Shown here: piece after piece, positions 54,407 to 63,943 of the stretch
How the letters are laid out: every line of letters begins with the position of its first letter
How positions within the stretch are numbered: the stretch's first letter is position 1
Assembly: GCF_020164955.1 (NCBI RefSeq)
Contig: NZ_JAIUHG010000005.1
Span: 213,335 to 277,334 of the forward strand
Source: Mesorhizobium sp. CA8
GTDB lineage: Bacteria; Pseudomonadota; Alphaproteobacteria; Rhizobiales; Rhizobiaceae
Length of the DNA: 64,000 bases
Reading direction: 5' to 3'
The notes under the pieces: generated by a model
What the model was told of the DNA's origin: nothing
Seen by the model: only the letters and a program-made list of their open reading frames with translations
Database searches by the model: none
Program-made: the position numbers and the translations under genes

Positions 54407-55153
54407 TTATCCCAGCCGCCCAAGCACCGGAAAATTCTCCAGCAGCCAGTAGGACGCGCTCTGCACGCCGCCGGTGAGGAAAAACACGCCGGCGACGACC
54501 AGAAGCGCGCCGATCGCCTTCTCGACGCGGCCGAGATGGACGCGGAATTTGCCGAGGAAGCGCATGAAGGCGCCGGAAAACAGCGCCGCGATCAGGAACG
54601 GGATGCCGAGGCCGAGCGAATAGGCGGCAAGCAGAAGCGCGCCTTCGCCCACGGTCTCGCGCCCGCCGGCCAAAGTCAGGATCGGCCCAAGCACCGGGCC
54701 GATGCAGGGCGTCCAGCCGAAAGCGAAGGCCAGCCCCATCACATAGGCCGCGATCATGCTCGCCGGCTTGCCCTGCGATTGGAAGCGCGCCTCGCGCGAC
54801 AGAAGCGGAATGCGCAGGATGCTAAGGAAGTTCAGGCCCATGATGATGATCAGCACGCCCGCCGCCATCGCCAGCGGTTCCTGCCAGACGCGCAGCAGCC
54901 GCCCGATGGTCGAGGCGCCGGCGCCGAGCGCCACGAACACGGTGGAAAAGCCGAGCACGAAGGCCAAAGACGCATAAAGCAGCGCGCCGCGCGCGCCTTC
55001 CTTCGCCGTGACACTCTGATTGCCGCGGAAATCCTCAACCGAAACGCCGGCCATGTAGCAGAGATAGGGCGGCACCAGCGGCAGCACGCAAGGCGACAGG
55101 AACGAGATCGCCCCTGCCCCGACCGCGCTGACATAGCCGATGTCCAATACCAT
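54407..55153 (-). CDS. ccdA: Cytochrome c biogenesis protein CcdA
   Basis: CcdA is a short DsbD-like membrane protein that moves reducing equivalents from cytoplasmic thioredoxin to periplasmic thiol proteins for cytochrome c maturation. The 248-residue product has six membrane helices with a cysteine in each of the two inverted halves: FLSPCVLPLVPPYLC (near 20-35) and WTPCIGPVLGP (near 145). ATG 55153 opens MVLDIGYVSAVGAG; the long upstream frame is not homologous. Divergent from a small exported protein gene. GGACT-type binding site is weak. Confidence 0.93.
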   Translation of the reverse strand: MVLDIGYVSAVGAGAISFLSPCVLPLVPPYLCYMAGVSVEDFRGNQSVTAKEGARGALLYASLAFVLGFSTVFVALGAGASTIGRLLRVWQEPLAMAAGVLIIIMGLNFLSILRIPLLSREARFQSQGKPASMIAAYVMGLAFAFGWTPCIGPVLGPILTLAGGRETVGEGALLLAAYSLGLGIPFLIAALFSGAFMRFLGKFRVHLGRVEKAIGALLVVAGVFFLTGGVQSASYWLLENFPVLGRLG

Positions 55154-55316
55154 CCAATGAGTCCCGATTGCTGGCGTCGATATAGCGATGCGGGCACGCC
55201 CCTGCCAATCACCATTGTGTGGCACGTCGCGCTTCGCCGCAGGAAGAAACAGGCATCCCGACGCGTTGACCGAACAAGCGCGCGACTGCCGCGCGCTTGT
55301 TTTCAGGGAGACTATC

Positions 55317-55694
55317 GTGAAAGCAATCGCACTCGGGTTTGCCGCGCTACTGCTGGGCACCGCCGCATCCCAGGCCGCGGAAGCCTGGAAGGAAGCCGAA
55401 GCGGGCGGCACCAAGATCTATACCGACGCCAAGGGCATGACGCTCTATACCTTCGACAAGGACGAGAAGGGCAAGTCCAATTGCTATGACAAATGCGCCA
55501 CCAACTGGCCGCCGCTGAAGGCCGAGGCCAGCGCCAAGGCGGACGACGAATGGACGATCGTCGAGCGCAAAGACGGCACCAAGATGTGGGCCTATGACGG
55601 CAAGCCGGTCTATACCTTCGTCAAGGACAAGAAAGCCGGCGACATGACCGGCGAAGGCGCCGCCGGCGCCTGGCACGTGGTCAAGGCCGACTGA
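55317..55694 (+). CDS. Exported protein with Lipoprotein_15-type repeats
   Basis: A 125-residue exported protein. A signal peptide (AIALGFAALLLGTAASQAAE) precedes the COG4315-type repeat modules: GMTLYTFDKDEKGKSNCYDK, with the conserved C..NWPPL, and GKPVYTFVKDKKAGDMTGEG. Each module contains a Y-x-F core. Function unknown; similar secreted proteins occur in many proteobacteria. The start is GTG 55317 with CAGGGAG upstream. A strong terminator follows at 55714. Confidence 0.9.
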   Translation: MKAIALGFAALLLGTAASQAAEAWKEAEAGGTKIYTDAKGMTLYTFDKDEKGKSNCYDKCATNWPPLKAEASAKADDEWTIVERKDGTKMWAYDGKPVYTFVKDKKAGDMTGEGAAGAWHVVKAD

Positions 55695-55713
55695 GGCAAC
55701 GCTGTTGAATGCT

Positions 55714-55752
55714 CCGGCTGCCGGCTCCCTTGATCCGGCAGCCGGTCGTCTT
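55714..55752 (+). terminator. Terminator after the exported repeat protein gene
   Basis: CCGGCTGCCGG (55714-55724) and CCGGCAGCCGG (55735-55745) form an 11-base stem with a 10-base loop, followed by TCGTCTTT. It lies 20 bases past the stop. Confidence 0.7.
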
Positions 55753-55813
55753 TACCGGTCGTCCGCCCGGTTCGCGGCGTGCATCCTCCATCCCAAAAAA
55801 TGTGATCTTTGCC

Positions 55814-55832
55814 ATACACTCTAAGAGTGTAT
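55814..55832 (+). promoter_or_regulatory. 19-base perfect palindrome upstream of topA
   Basis: ATACACTCT-A-AGAGTGTAT is a perfect inverted repeat with 9-base arms and a single central base, in a region with no other structure. It lies 138 bases before the topA start. Its short spacer and symmetry are typical of a dimeric repressor or activator site; the factor is unknown. Confidence 0.55.
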
Positions 55833-55970
55833 CGTCCGCGGCCGCTTCCCAAATTGGCCGCTTCCCCTTGACCGATTGCAAAAGCACGGCCATGTGAGCG
55901 ACGAAAAGAGTGGGATTTCGTCGTGCGTCGCGGAGTTCTTCCGCCACCTCACAGCTGATTAAGAGACCTC

Positions 55971-58538
55971 ATGGACGTCGTCGTCGTCGAATCGCCGGCC
56001 AAGGCGAAGACAATCAACAAATATCTGGGCAAGAACTATAAGGTTCTGGCCTCGTTCGGCCATGTCCGCGATCTGCCGGCCAAGGACGGCTCGGTGCGGC
56101 CCGACGAAGACTTCGCCATGTCCTGGTCGGTCGACACCGCGTCCGGCAAGCGCCTCGCCGACATCGCCAAGGCGGTCAAGGATGCCGATGGGCTGATCCT
56201 CGCCACCGACCCGGATCGCGAGGGCGAAGCGATTTCCTGGCATGTGCTGGAAGTCCTGAAGCAGAAGCGCGCGCTGAAGGACAAGCCGGTCAGCCGGGTC
56301 GTCTTCAACGCCATCACCAAGGCCTCGGTGCTCGATGCCATGGCCAATCCGCGCCAGATCGACGCGCCGCTGGTCGACGCCTATCTCGCCCGCCGTGCGC
56401 TCGACTATCTCGTCGGCTTCACGCTCTCGCCGGTGCTGTGGCGCAAGCTGCCGGGCGCCCGCTCCGCCGGCCGCGTCCAGTCCGTGGCGCTGCGCCTGGT
56501 CTGCGACCGCGAATCCGAGATCGAGCGCTTCATCCGCGAGGAATACTGGCAGATCGCAGCCATCCTCGGCACCCCGCGCAACGACAGTTTCGAGGCGCGG
56601 CTGACCGCCTTCGCCGGCAAGAAGCTGCAAAAGCTCGACATCGCCAACAAGGCTCAGGCCGACGACATCAAGGCGATGCTCGAAGGCGCGACCTTCAAGG
56701 CATTGTCGGTCGAAGCCAAGCCGACAAAACGCAATCCCGGCCCGCCCTTCACCACCTCGACGCTGCAGCAGGCCGCCTCGTCAGGCCTCGGTTTCTCGGC
56801 CAACCGCACCATGCAGGTGGCGCAAAGACTCTATGAAGGCATGGATGTCGGCGGCGAGACCGCCGGACTCATCACCTATATGCGAACCGACGGCGTGCAG
56901 ATGGCGCCGGAGGCGATCGAGGCCGCCCGCAACGCCATCGTCAGCGAGTTCGGCGCCAAATACCTGCCGGAGAAGCCGCGTTTCTACACCACCAAGGCCA
57001 AGAACGCCCAGGAAGCCCACGAGGCGATCCGGCCGACCGATTTCAAGCGCACGCCGGCTTCCGTTCGGCAATATCTCGATGCCGACCAGGCCCGGCTCTA
57101 CGAGCTGATCTGGAAGCGCGCCATTGCCAGCCAGATGCAGCCGGCCGAGATCGAACGCACCACGGTCGAGATCGAGGCCGTCAACGGCGCCCGCACCGCG
57201 GAGCTGCGCGCGATCGGCTCGGTCGTCCGCTTCGACGGCTTCATTGCCGCCTATACCGACCAGAAGGACGAGGACGCCGAGGACGAGGAGAGCCGCCGCC
57301 TGCCCGAGATCCGTTCCGGCGAGCAGCTTGCCCGTCAGGCGATCAACGCGACCCAGCACACCACCGAGCCGCCGCCGCGCTACTCCGAGGCGTCGCTGAT
57401 CAAGAAGCTGGAAGAGCTGGGCATCGGCCGGCCGTCGACCTACACCGCGATCCTGAAGACGCTGGAGGACCGCGACTACGTCACCATAGACCGCCGCAAG
57501 CTGGTGCCGCAGGCCAAGGGCCGGCTGCTCTCGGCCTTTCTCGAAAGCTTCTTCGAGCGCTATGTCGAGTACGACTTCACGGCCTCGCTTGAGGAGAAGC
57601 TCGACGAGATTTCCGACGGCAAGCTCGCTTGGAAAGACGTCCTGCGCGACTTCTGGAAGGATTTCTCCGGCGCCGTCGACGACATCAAGGAACTGCGCGT
57701 CGCCGACGTGCTCGATGCGCTCAACGAAGAGCTCGCGCCCCTGGTCTTCCCGGAGCGCGAGGACGGTTCCAACCCGCGCATCTGCCCGAAATGCGGCACC
57801 GGCAATCTCTCGCTGAAGCTCGGCAAGTTCGGCGCATTTGTCGGCTGCTCGAACTATCCTGAATGCTCCTACACCCGCCAGCTCGGCGACGCCGCCAATC
57901 CCAATGGCGAGAACGGCAATGGCGAGGACGGCGTCAAGCTGCTCGGCAAAGATCCTTACACGGCCGAGGAAATCACGCTGAGGAGCGGCCGCTTCGGGCC
58001 CTATATTCAACGCGGCGAAGGCAAGGAAGCCAAGCGATCGAGCCTACCCAAGGGCTGGACGCCCGAGTCGATCGACCACGAGAAGGCGCTGGCGCTGCTG
58101 GCCCTGCCGCGCGATGTGGGAAAACATCCCGAAACCGGCAAGATGATCTCGGCCGGCCTCGGGCGATATGGCCCGTTCGTGCTGCATGACGGCACCTACG
58201 CCAATCTGGAGAGCATCGAGGACGTGTTCTCGATCGGCCTGAACCGCGCCGTCTCGGTGATCGCCGAGAAGCAGCAGAAGGGCAAGGGCGGCCGCAACGG
58301 CGCCACGCCGGCGGCCCTGAAAGAGCTTGGCGACCATCCCGATGGCGGGGGCAAGATCGTCGTGCGCGACGGCAAATATGGTCCCTACGTCAATTACGGC
58401 AAGGTCAATGCGACGCTGCCCAAGGGCAAGGACCCGCAATCGGTGACGATGGAAGAGGCGCTTGGCCTTATCGCCGAAAAGGAAGCCAAGGGCGGAGGCG
58501 GCAAAAAGCCCTTCCGCAGGGCGGCGAAGAAGGGGTAG
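55971..58538 (+). CDS. topA: DNA topoisomerase I
   Basis: TopA relaxes negative supercoils by single-strand passage. The 855-residue product has the TOPRIM domain at the start (VVVESPAKAKTINKYLG), the catalytic tyrosine Y303 in TYMRTDG, and a C-terminal zinc region with one C4 finger (CPKCGTGNLSL...GCSNYPEC) near 605, followed by Lys/Gly-rich tails that bind single-stranded DNA. rnr begins 6 bases after its stop. A 19-base palindrome lies upstream at 55814-55832. Confidence 0.97.
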   Translation: MDVVVVESPAKAKTINKYLGKNYKVLASFGHVRDLPAKDGSVRPDEDFAMSWSVDTASGKRLADIAKAVKDADGLILATDPDREGEAISWHVLEVLKQKRALKDKPVSRVVFNAITKASVLDAMANPRQIDAPLVDAYLARRALDYLVGFTLSPVLWRKLPGARSAGRVQSVALRLVCDRESEIERFIREEYWQIAAILGTPRNDSFEARLTAFAGKKLQKLDIANKAQADDIKAMLEGATFKALSVEAKPTKRNPGPPFTTSTLQQAASSGLGFSANRTMQVAQRLYEGMDVGGETAGLITYMRTDGVQMAPEAIEAARNAIVSEFGAKYLPEKPRFYTTKAKNAQEAHEAIRPTDFKRTPASVRQYLDADQARLYELIWKRAIASQMQPAEIERTTVEIEAVNGARTAELRAIGSVVRFDGFIAAYTDQKDEDAEDEESRRLPEIRSGEQLARQAINATQHTTEPPPRYSEASLIKKLEELGIGRPSTYTAILKTLEDRDYVTIDRRKLVPQAKGRLLSAFLESFFERYVEYDFTASLEEKLDEISDGKLAWKDVLRDFWKDFSGAVDDIKELRVADVLDALNEELAPLVFPEREDGSNPRICPKCGTGNLSLKLGKFGAFVGCSNYPECSYTRQLGDAANPNGENGNGEDGVKLLGKDPYTAEEITLRSGRFGPYIQRGEGKEAKRSSLPKGWTPESIDHEKALALLALPRDVGKHPETGKMISAGLGRYGPFVLHDGTYANLESIEDVFSIGLNRAVSVIAEKQQKGKGGRNGATPAALKELGDHPDGGGKIVVRDGKYGPYVNYGKVNATLPKGKDPQSVTMEEALGLIAEKEAKGGGGKKPFRRAAKKG

Positions 58539-58544
58539 CAGGAC

Positions 58545-60854
58545 GTGGCGCGCAGGATCTCCGCAAGAAGCCACGGCGATCCGCGCCACGCCGACACGAG
58601 GGCCAAGGTGGTCAAGGACGATTACCGGCCCTCGCGCGACGAGATCCTGCGCTACATCGCCGAAAATCCGGACCGCTCCGGCAAGCGCGAGATCGCCAAG
58701 GCCTTCGCCCTGCGCGGCGGGGATCGTGTCTGGCTGAAAGAGATGTTGCGCGACCTGCAGGACGAAGGCCTGCTGACCAAGGAGCGCAAGCGCCTCAGCC
58801 GCGCGGGCGCCGTGCCTCACGTCGCCGTGCTCGATATTTTCGGCCGCGACGATGACGGCGTGCTTTTGGCCAATCCGAGCGAATATACCGGCGCCGGTTC
58901 TCCGCCCGTCATTGCCATCCGCATTTCGCGCAGCGCCAGCGGCCCCGTGCCGGGCATCGGCGACCGCGTGCTCGCAAAAACCTTCCCGACCGACGATCCG
59001 TCAGGCCCAGCCTATACCGGGCGGGTGATGAAGATCTTCGAGAAGCGCAGCGATGCGGTGCTCGGCGTCTTCCGCGCATTGAAGGACGGCACGTTCCGCA
59101 TCGAGCCGGTCGAGCGGCGCCAGCCGGAGTTGATCGTCGACAAGGAATTCCAGAACGGCGCCAGGAACGGCGACCTCGTCGAGGTCGAGCCGGCGCGCGC
59201 ATCCCGTTACGGACTGCCCAGGGCAAAAGTGCTGGTGGTGCTGGGATCCTTGAGCAGCGAAAAGGCGGTCTCGATGATCGCCATCCATGCCCACGACATT
59301 CCGCATATCTTTCCGGCGGACGTGATTGCCGAGGCCGAAGCGGTGAAACCGGCGACGCTCGATCACCGCGAGGATTGGCGCGACCTGCCGCTGGTGACTA
59401 TCGATCCGGCCGATGCCAAGGACCATGACGACGCGGTCTTCGCCACGCCCGACACGGACGAGAAGAATCCCGGCGGCGTTGTGATCACCGTGGCGATCGC
59501 TGATGTCGCAGCCTATGTCCGCTACGGCACGCCGCTCGACCGCGAAGCCTTGAGGCGCGGCAATTCGGTCTATTTCCCGGACCGGGTCGTGCCGATGCTA
59601 CCCGAACGCATCTCCAACGACCTCTGCTCGCTGCGCGAGGGCGAGGATCGTCCGGCCATCGCCGTGCGCATGACCTTCTCCTCGGAAGGCCGCAAGCTCA
59701 AGCACTCCTTCCACCGCGTCATGATGAAGTCGGCCGCCAAGCTCGCCTATCCGCAGGCGCAGGCCGCGATCGACGGCGTGCCCGACGACAAGACGCGGCC
59801 GATCCTCAACGGCGTCCTGAAGCCGCTCTGGGACGCCTATGCTGTGCTGAAGCGCGGCCGCGACTCCCGCCAGCCGCTGGAGCTCGACCTGCCGGAGCGC
59901 AAGATCCTGCTGAAGCCCGACGGCACGGTCGACCGCGTCATCGTGCCGGAGCGCCTCGACGCGCATAAGCTCATCGAGGAGTTCATGATCCAGGCCAATG
60001 TCGCGGCGGCCGAGACCTTGGAGGGCAAGAAAGAGCCCCTCGTCTACCGCATCCATGACGCGCCTTCGCTCGCCAAGCAGGAATCGCTGCGCGAATTCCT
60101 GCAAACGCTCAGCCTGTCGCTGGCACGCGGCGCGCAGATGCGGCCCAGCCAGTTCAACGGCATTCTGGAGCAGGTGCGCGGTGCCGACAATGAGGCGCTG
60201 GTCAACGAAGTGGTGCTGCGCTCGCAGAGCCAGGCGGAGTACTCGCCGAAGAACATTGGCCATTTCGGCCTCAACCTCAGGCGTTACGCGCATTTCACCT
60301 CGCCGATCCGCCGCTATGCCGATCTGATCGTGCACCGCGGGTTGATCGCGGCACTTGGTCTCGGTCCCGGCGGCCTGACGCAGCAGGAGGCGGACCGGCT
60401 GGAGGAGGTCGCCGCGCTGATCTCGGCCACGGAACGGCGCGCCATGGCCGCCGAGCGCGATACGGTCGACCGGCTGATCGCCGCCTATCTCGCCGAGCGC
60501 GTCAACGACACCTTCGACGCGCGCATTTCCGGCGTCACCAAGGCGGGACTCTTTGTCCAATTGCCGCAGTATGGCGCCGACGGCTTTATTCCGGTGTCAA
60601 CTCTGGGCGGCGACTACTATATCTACGACGAAACCGCCCGATCGCTGTACGGGGAACGCACCGGCAAGGGCTATCAGCTTGCCGATCGTGTCGAGGTTCG
60701 GCTGGTCGAGGTCGCGCCGATGGCCGGCGCGATGCGTTTCGAGATGCTGACCGACCCGAAGCCCCTGCCCGGCTCGAAGCGGTCATTCCACAAGGCCAAG
60801 GGCCGCGCCCGCGCGTCGCAATCGCGCGTCGGTCCGCGCGGCAGGAGACGGTAA
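58545..60854 (+). CDS. rnr: Ribonuclease R
   Basis: RNase R is a processive 3'-5' exoribonuclease that degrades structured RNA. The 769-residue product has an N-terminal winged-helix-like segment, cold-shock-like domains, the RNB catalytic domain with IDPADAKDHDDAVF near 285-298 (acidic metal ligands), and a C-terminal S1 domain (ARISGVTKAGLFVQL near 660) followed by a basic tail. Start GTG 58545 with AGGA just upstream. It is in a run topA-rnr-DUF983-Nudix, and its stop overlaps the DUF983 start. Confidence 0.96.
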   Translation: MARRISARSHGDPRHADTRAKVVKDDYRPSRDEILRYIAENPDRSGKREIAKAFALRGGDRVWLKEMLRDLQDEGLLTKERKRLSRAGAVPHVAVLDIFGRDDDGVLLANPSEYTGAGSPPVIAIRISRSASGPVPGIGDRVLAKTFPTDDPSGPAYTGRVMKIFEKRSDAVLGVFRALKDGTFRIEPVERRQPELIVDKEFQNGARNGDLVEVEPARASRYGLPRAKVLVVLGSLSSEKAVSMIAIHAHDIPHIFPADVIAEAEAVKPATLDHREDWRDLPLVTIDPADAKDHDDAVFATPDTDEKNPGGVVITVAIADVAAYVRYGTPLDREALRRGNSVYFPDRVVPMLPERISNDLCSLREGEDRPAIAVRMTFSSEGRKLKHSFHRVMMKSAAKLAYPQAQAAIDGVPDDKTRPILNGVLKPLWDAYAVLKRGRDSRQPLELDLPERKILLKPDGTVDRVIVPERLDAHKLIEEFMIQANVAAAETLEGKKEPLVYRIHDAPSLAKQESLREFLQTLSLSLARGAQMRPSQFNGILEQVRGADNEALVNEVVLRSQSQAEYSPKNIGHFGLNLRRYAHFTSPIRRYADLIVHRGLIAALGLGPGGLTQQEADRLEEVAALISATERRAMAAERDTVDRLIAAYLAERVNDTFDARISGVTKAGLFVQLPQYGADGFIPVSTLGGDYYIYDETARSLYGERTGKGYQLADRVEVRLVEVAPMAGAMRFEMLTDPKPLPGSKRSFHKAKGRARASQSRVGPRGRRR

Positions 60855-61300
60855 TGCCAGGTAACTTCCAAGTGGAAGAACAGGTTTTCGGCGGCGAGCA
60901 CCATTCGGGCCGTATCGCGCGTCCACTATGGACGGCGATGAAGCGCGGCTTGCTCGGTCGCTGCCCGCATTGCGGCAAGGGAAAGCTGTTCCGCGCGTTC
61001 GTGAAGCCCGCAGACAGGTGCGAAGTCTGCGGCGAGGAGTTGCACCACCATCGCGCGGACGACCTGCCTGCCTATCTGGTCATCGTCATTGTCGGCCACA
61101 TCGTGGTCGGCTCCTTCATGGCAGTGGAGGCGACCACCACGCTGTCGACCCGGCAGCACGCGCTGATCTGGGTGCCGCTGACCGTTATTCTGGCCGTCAC
61201 GCTGCTGCAACCGGTCAAGGGGGCTGTCATCGGCCTGCAATGGGCATTTTATATGCACGGCTTCGGCGACGAGAAGGACGAATTCGAGGGCCAATCATAA
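60854..61300 (+). CDS. DUF983 family membrane protein
   Basis: A 148-residue membrane protein of the DUF983 family. The N-terminal part has a zinc-ribbon-like pair of CxxC motifs (GRCPHCGKGKLF and RCEVCGEEL near 36-60), and two hydrophobic helices follow (LVIVIVGHIVVGSFMAV and ALIWVPLTVILAVTLLQPV). Function unknown. Its ATG shares one base with the rnr stop (TAATG), so translation is coupled. It is usual beside rnr in alphaproteobacteria. Confidence 0.93.
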   Translation: MPGNFQVEEQVFGGEHHSGRIARPLWTAMKRGLLGRCPHCGKGKLFRAFVKPADRCEVCGEELHHHRADDLPAYLVIVIVGHIVVGSFMAVEATTTLSTRQHALIWVPLTVILAVTLLQPVKGAVIGLQWAFYMHGFGDEKDEFEGQS

Positions 61301-61388
61301 GCCAGGTCGCGCCATCGTCCACCCTGGTTCAAAAGCCGCGACGCGCAAGCCACTTTCACATCGAGGAAGTTTCCGCTAGGTCGGGCGC

Positions 61389-62129
61389 ATGGAAGGAATG
61401 ACCAAGGCGGATGTCGACAAGCTCGATAAAGGCTTGGCCGTGCGCAGCGGCCGGGCGCTGCGTCCGCGTGATGCCGCGACCCTCATTCTGCTCGACCGCC
61501 GGGACAAGGACGTCCTGGTGCTGATGGGCCGGCGCCATGCCGGGCATGCCTTCATGCCCGGCAAATTCGTCTTTCCCGGCGGCCGCACCGATCCTGCGGA
61601 CAGCCGCATTCCTGTCGGCGCGCCTCTGCGCGGCGAAGAAGAGAAAAAGCTGGTCGCCGGCCCCGGCCAAGCCAGCGCGGCGCGGGCGCGGGCAATCGCC
61701 CTGTCGGCGATTCGCGAGACCTATGAGGAAGCCGGCCTTCTGATCGGCCGTAAGGGCGCCTTCTCGACCGCGAAGCGCGACTGGCAGGGTTTCGCCGAAC
61801 ATGGCGTTATCCCGTCGCTGGACGTGCTCCGCTTCATCGCCCGCGCCATCACCCCGCCCAATCGCGTGCGCCGTTTCGACACGCGTTTCTTCAGCGCCTG
61901 GCGCCACCACGTTGCGGTGGAACTGCCCGGCGGCGGCCCGACCAACGAGCTGGAGGAACTCGTCTGGCTGCCGCTTGCCGACGCCCGCAAGGCCGACATC
62001 CCCGACATTACCGGCATGATCCTGGAAGAACTGGAAAGTCGGCTTGCCGGCGATCCCTTGCTGCGGCCGGGGGGTGCCGTGCCGTTCTTCCGGCTCGTCC
62101 GCAACCGCTTTGTCCGCGAAGTCCTTTAG
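61389..62129 (+). CDS. Nudix hydrolase
   Basis: A 246-residue Nudix enzyme. The box lies in two parts around an insertion: GKFVFPGGRTDPADS near 60 and the helix AIRETYEEAGLLIG near 107 (RETYEEAG carries the metal glutamates). The insertion of about 30 residues between them is typical of this alphaproteobacterial group. C-terminal sequence LEELVWLPLADARK is also conserved. Substrate unknown, perhaps a CoA or nucleotide ester. Same strand as DUF983, 88 bases away. Confidence 0.9.
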   Translation: MEGMTKADVDKLDKGLAVRSGRALRPRDAATLILLDRRDKDVLVLMGRRHAGHAFMPGKFVFPGGRTDPADSRIPVGAPLRGEEEKKLVAGPGQASAARARAIALSAIRETYEEAGLLIGRKGAFSTAKRDWQGFAEHGVIPSLDVLRFIARAITPPNRVRRFDTRFFSAWRHHVAVELPGGGPTNELEELVWLPLADARKADIPDITGMILEELESRLAGDPLLRPGGAVPFFRLVRNRFVREVL

Positions 62130-62149
62130 AAGCAGAGCATTTTGATCCC

Positions 62150-63325
62150 ATGACGGTCGATACCCAACAACAGGGCGACGAACGCGTACACTGGCTGCCG
62201 ATGGTCGCGGCGATCTCCTCGATCAGCGTCGTCGGCATCGCCATCGGCCTCGGCATGCCGCTGCTCAGCGTCATTCTGGAAAGCCGCGGCCATTCGGCTT
62301 CGATGATCGGCCTCAACACCGCCGTCGCCGGCCTCGCCTCGATCGCCGGCGCGCCTTTGGCCACGCCGCTTGCCATGCGGCTCGGCGTCGCCTGGACGAT
62401 GCTTTTGATGATCGCCATCGGCGCGCTCGCCTTTGTCGGTTTCCATTTCGCGCCGGATTTCTGGATGTGGTTCCCGCTCCGCGTCGCCCTGCACATCTCC
62501 CTGACGGTGCTGTTCATCCTGTCGGAATTCTGGATCAGCACCTCCGCCCCGCCGAACCGGCGGGGCCTTGTGCTTGGCATCTACGCCACCGTTTTGTCAC
62601 TCGGCTTTGCCGCCGGACCCTGGCTGTTCGCCCATCTCGGCAGTTCGGGCTTCCTGCCATTCGGCGTTACCATAGCGCTGGTGACGCTTGCCGCCATTCC
62701 GGTGCTCGCGGCCCGCAACGAGAGCCCGAGCATCGTCGCCGACAGCGAGACCAGCCATTTCCTGCGCTACATTTGGCTGGTGCCGACGGCGACCTTCGCC
62801 GTGCTTGTCTTCGGCGCGGTCGAGACCGGCGGTTTCTCGCTGTTCCCCGTCTATGGCAGCCGGATCGGCTATTCCGAGGCCGACGCAGCGCTCCTGCTGA
62901 CCATGATCGGGCTTGGCAACGTGCTCCTGCAGATCCCGATCGGCATGATCAGCGACCGCATCTCGGACCGCCGCTACCTGCTTCTGGCCTGCGCCACCGT
63001 CGGCCTTGTCGGCACCGTCTTCATGCCGTTCTTCGCGCAGAACTGGCATCTGATGGCGGCCCTTCTGTTCGTCTGGGGCGGCGTCGTCGCCGCCATGTAT
63101 ACGATCGGCCTTGCCCATCTCGGTTCCCAGCTTTCCGGCCATGAGTTGGCATCGGCCAATGCCGCCTTCGTGCTTTGCTATGGTGTCGGCATGGTGCTGG
63201 GTCCGCAGGCGATCGGCATCGGCATGGATGCCTTCGGCCCATCCGGCTTCGGCTGGTCGCTGGCCTTTTTCTTCGCCGCCTACATGGCTCTGATCCTGGT
63301 CAGGCTGGTGCGCAAGATTCTTTAG
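62150..63325 (+). CDS. MFS transporter
   Basis: A 391-residue major-facilitator protein with about 12 membrane helices. The loop between helices 2 and 3 in the family is reflected in MRLGVAWTM, and the inner-loop motif after helix 8 in GMISDRISDRRYLLLA (near 265-280), a good match to the MFS signature. The substrate is unknown; the group includes efflux-like carriers. ATG 62150 is 20 bases past the Nudix stop. Confidence 0.9.
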   Translation: MTVDTQQQGDERVHWLPMVAAISSISVVGIAIGLGMPLLSVILESRGHSASMIGLNTAVAGLASIAGAPLATPLAMRLGVAWTMLLMIAIGALAFVGFHFAPDFWMWFPLRVALHISLTVLFILSEFWISTSAPPNRRGLVLGIYATVLSLGFAAGPWLFAHLGSSGFLPFGVTIALVTLAAIPVLAARNESPSIVADSETSHFLRYIWLVPTATFAVLVFGAVETGGFSLFPVYGSRIGYSEADAALLLTMIGLGNVLLQIPIGMISDRISDRRYLLLACATVGLVGTVFMPFFAQNWHLMAALLFVWGGVVAAMYTIGLAHLGSQLSGHELASANAAFVLCYGVGMVLGPQAIGIGMDAFGPSGFGWSLAFFFAAYMALILVRLVRKIL

Positions 63326-63417
63326 GCAAATGCCGCCGAAGCGTCGGGCATCCTGACATCACCGTGTCAGCAACACCCCGCTATAACCGGCCTCTCACGC
63401 GAGGTAGGAGAATTGCG

Positions 63418-63876
63418 ATGGTCGACAGCGGCTTTGAAACCAGATCCCTCAGGATGGAACTGCTTCTGCTCGTCACATTCCAGGCGCCGGCCGCCAATGT
63501 CGAGCGCATCATGGAGGCCGTGGTGGCGATCACGCCGCTGCGCATGGGCAAGTATGACGCCAACGCCTATCAGTCGGCGCAAGGCATCGAGCGCTACCGG
63601 CCGCTCGAAGGCGCCGCCGCCGGCGCCGAGACCGAACTGCGCCGACGGCCCGGCACCGTCGAAGTGTCGTTCGAGATCGCCGACGACCAGGCGCTCGCTG
63701 CCCGTGTCGTCGAGGTGATTTTCCAGGCCCATTCCTACCAGGAGCCCGTCATCCGCATCCAGCCACTGCTCGCCAGCCGTTCCAAGGGTCTGGACGACCG
63801 CGCCAATCCGAACCGCTGGTGGAACACCACGGGCGACTGGAAAAAGGCGGGACAGGTGATCGGAGAGCACGCTTGA
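63418..63876 (+). CDS. Stand-alone NIF3 C-terminal-like domain protein
   Basis: A 152-residue protein that resembles the insert/C-terminal domain of NIF3-family proteins (YqfO-type, CutA-like fold): MRMGKY-like TPLRMGKYDANAYQSAQG, IERYRPLEG and the ...AHSYQEPVIRIQPL stretch. In YqfO this domain sits inside a dinuclear-metal enzyme; here it is on its own, with no metal histidines of the NIF3 core. TAGGAG precedes ATG 63418. Function unknown. Confidence 0.78.
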   Translation: MVDSGFETRSLRMELLLLVTFQAPAANVERIMEAVVAITPLRMGKYDANAYQSAQGIERYRPLEGAAAGAETELRRRPGTVEVSFEIADDQALAARVVEVIFQAHSYQEPVIRIQPLLASRSKGLDDRANPNRWWNTTGDWKKAGQVIGEHA

Positions 63877-63943
63877 AGCGGTGAAATCAGCCATGCCGGA
63901 ATGAGGTAAGGAAGGGCCCGGGCTGTCGGTAGCTAATCAAGTT

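Noticed and set aside
55681..55947. Minus-strand frame of 88 codons between the exported repeat protein and topA
   Set aside because: It contains the terminator and the 19-base palindrome and has no coding character; the palindrome and hairpin explain the sequence better.
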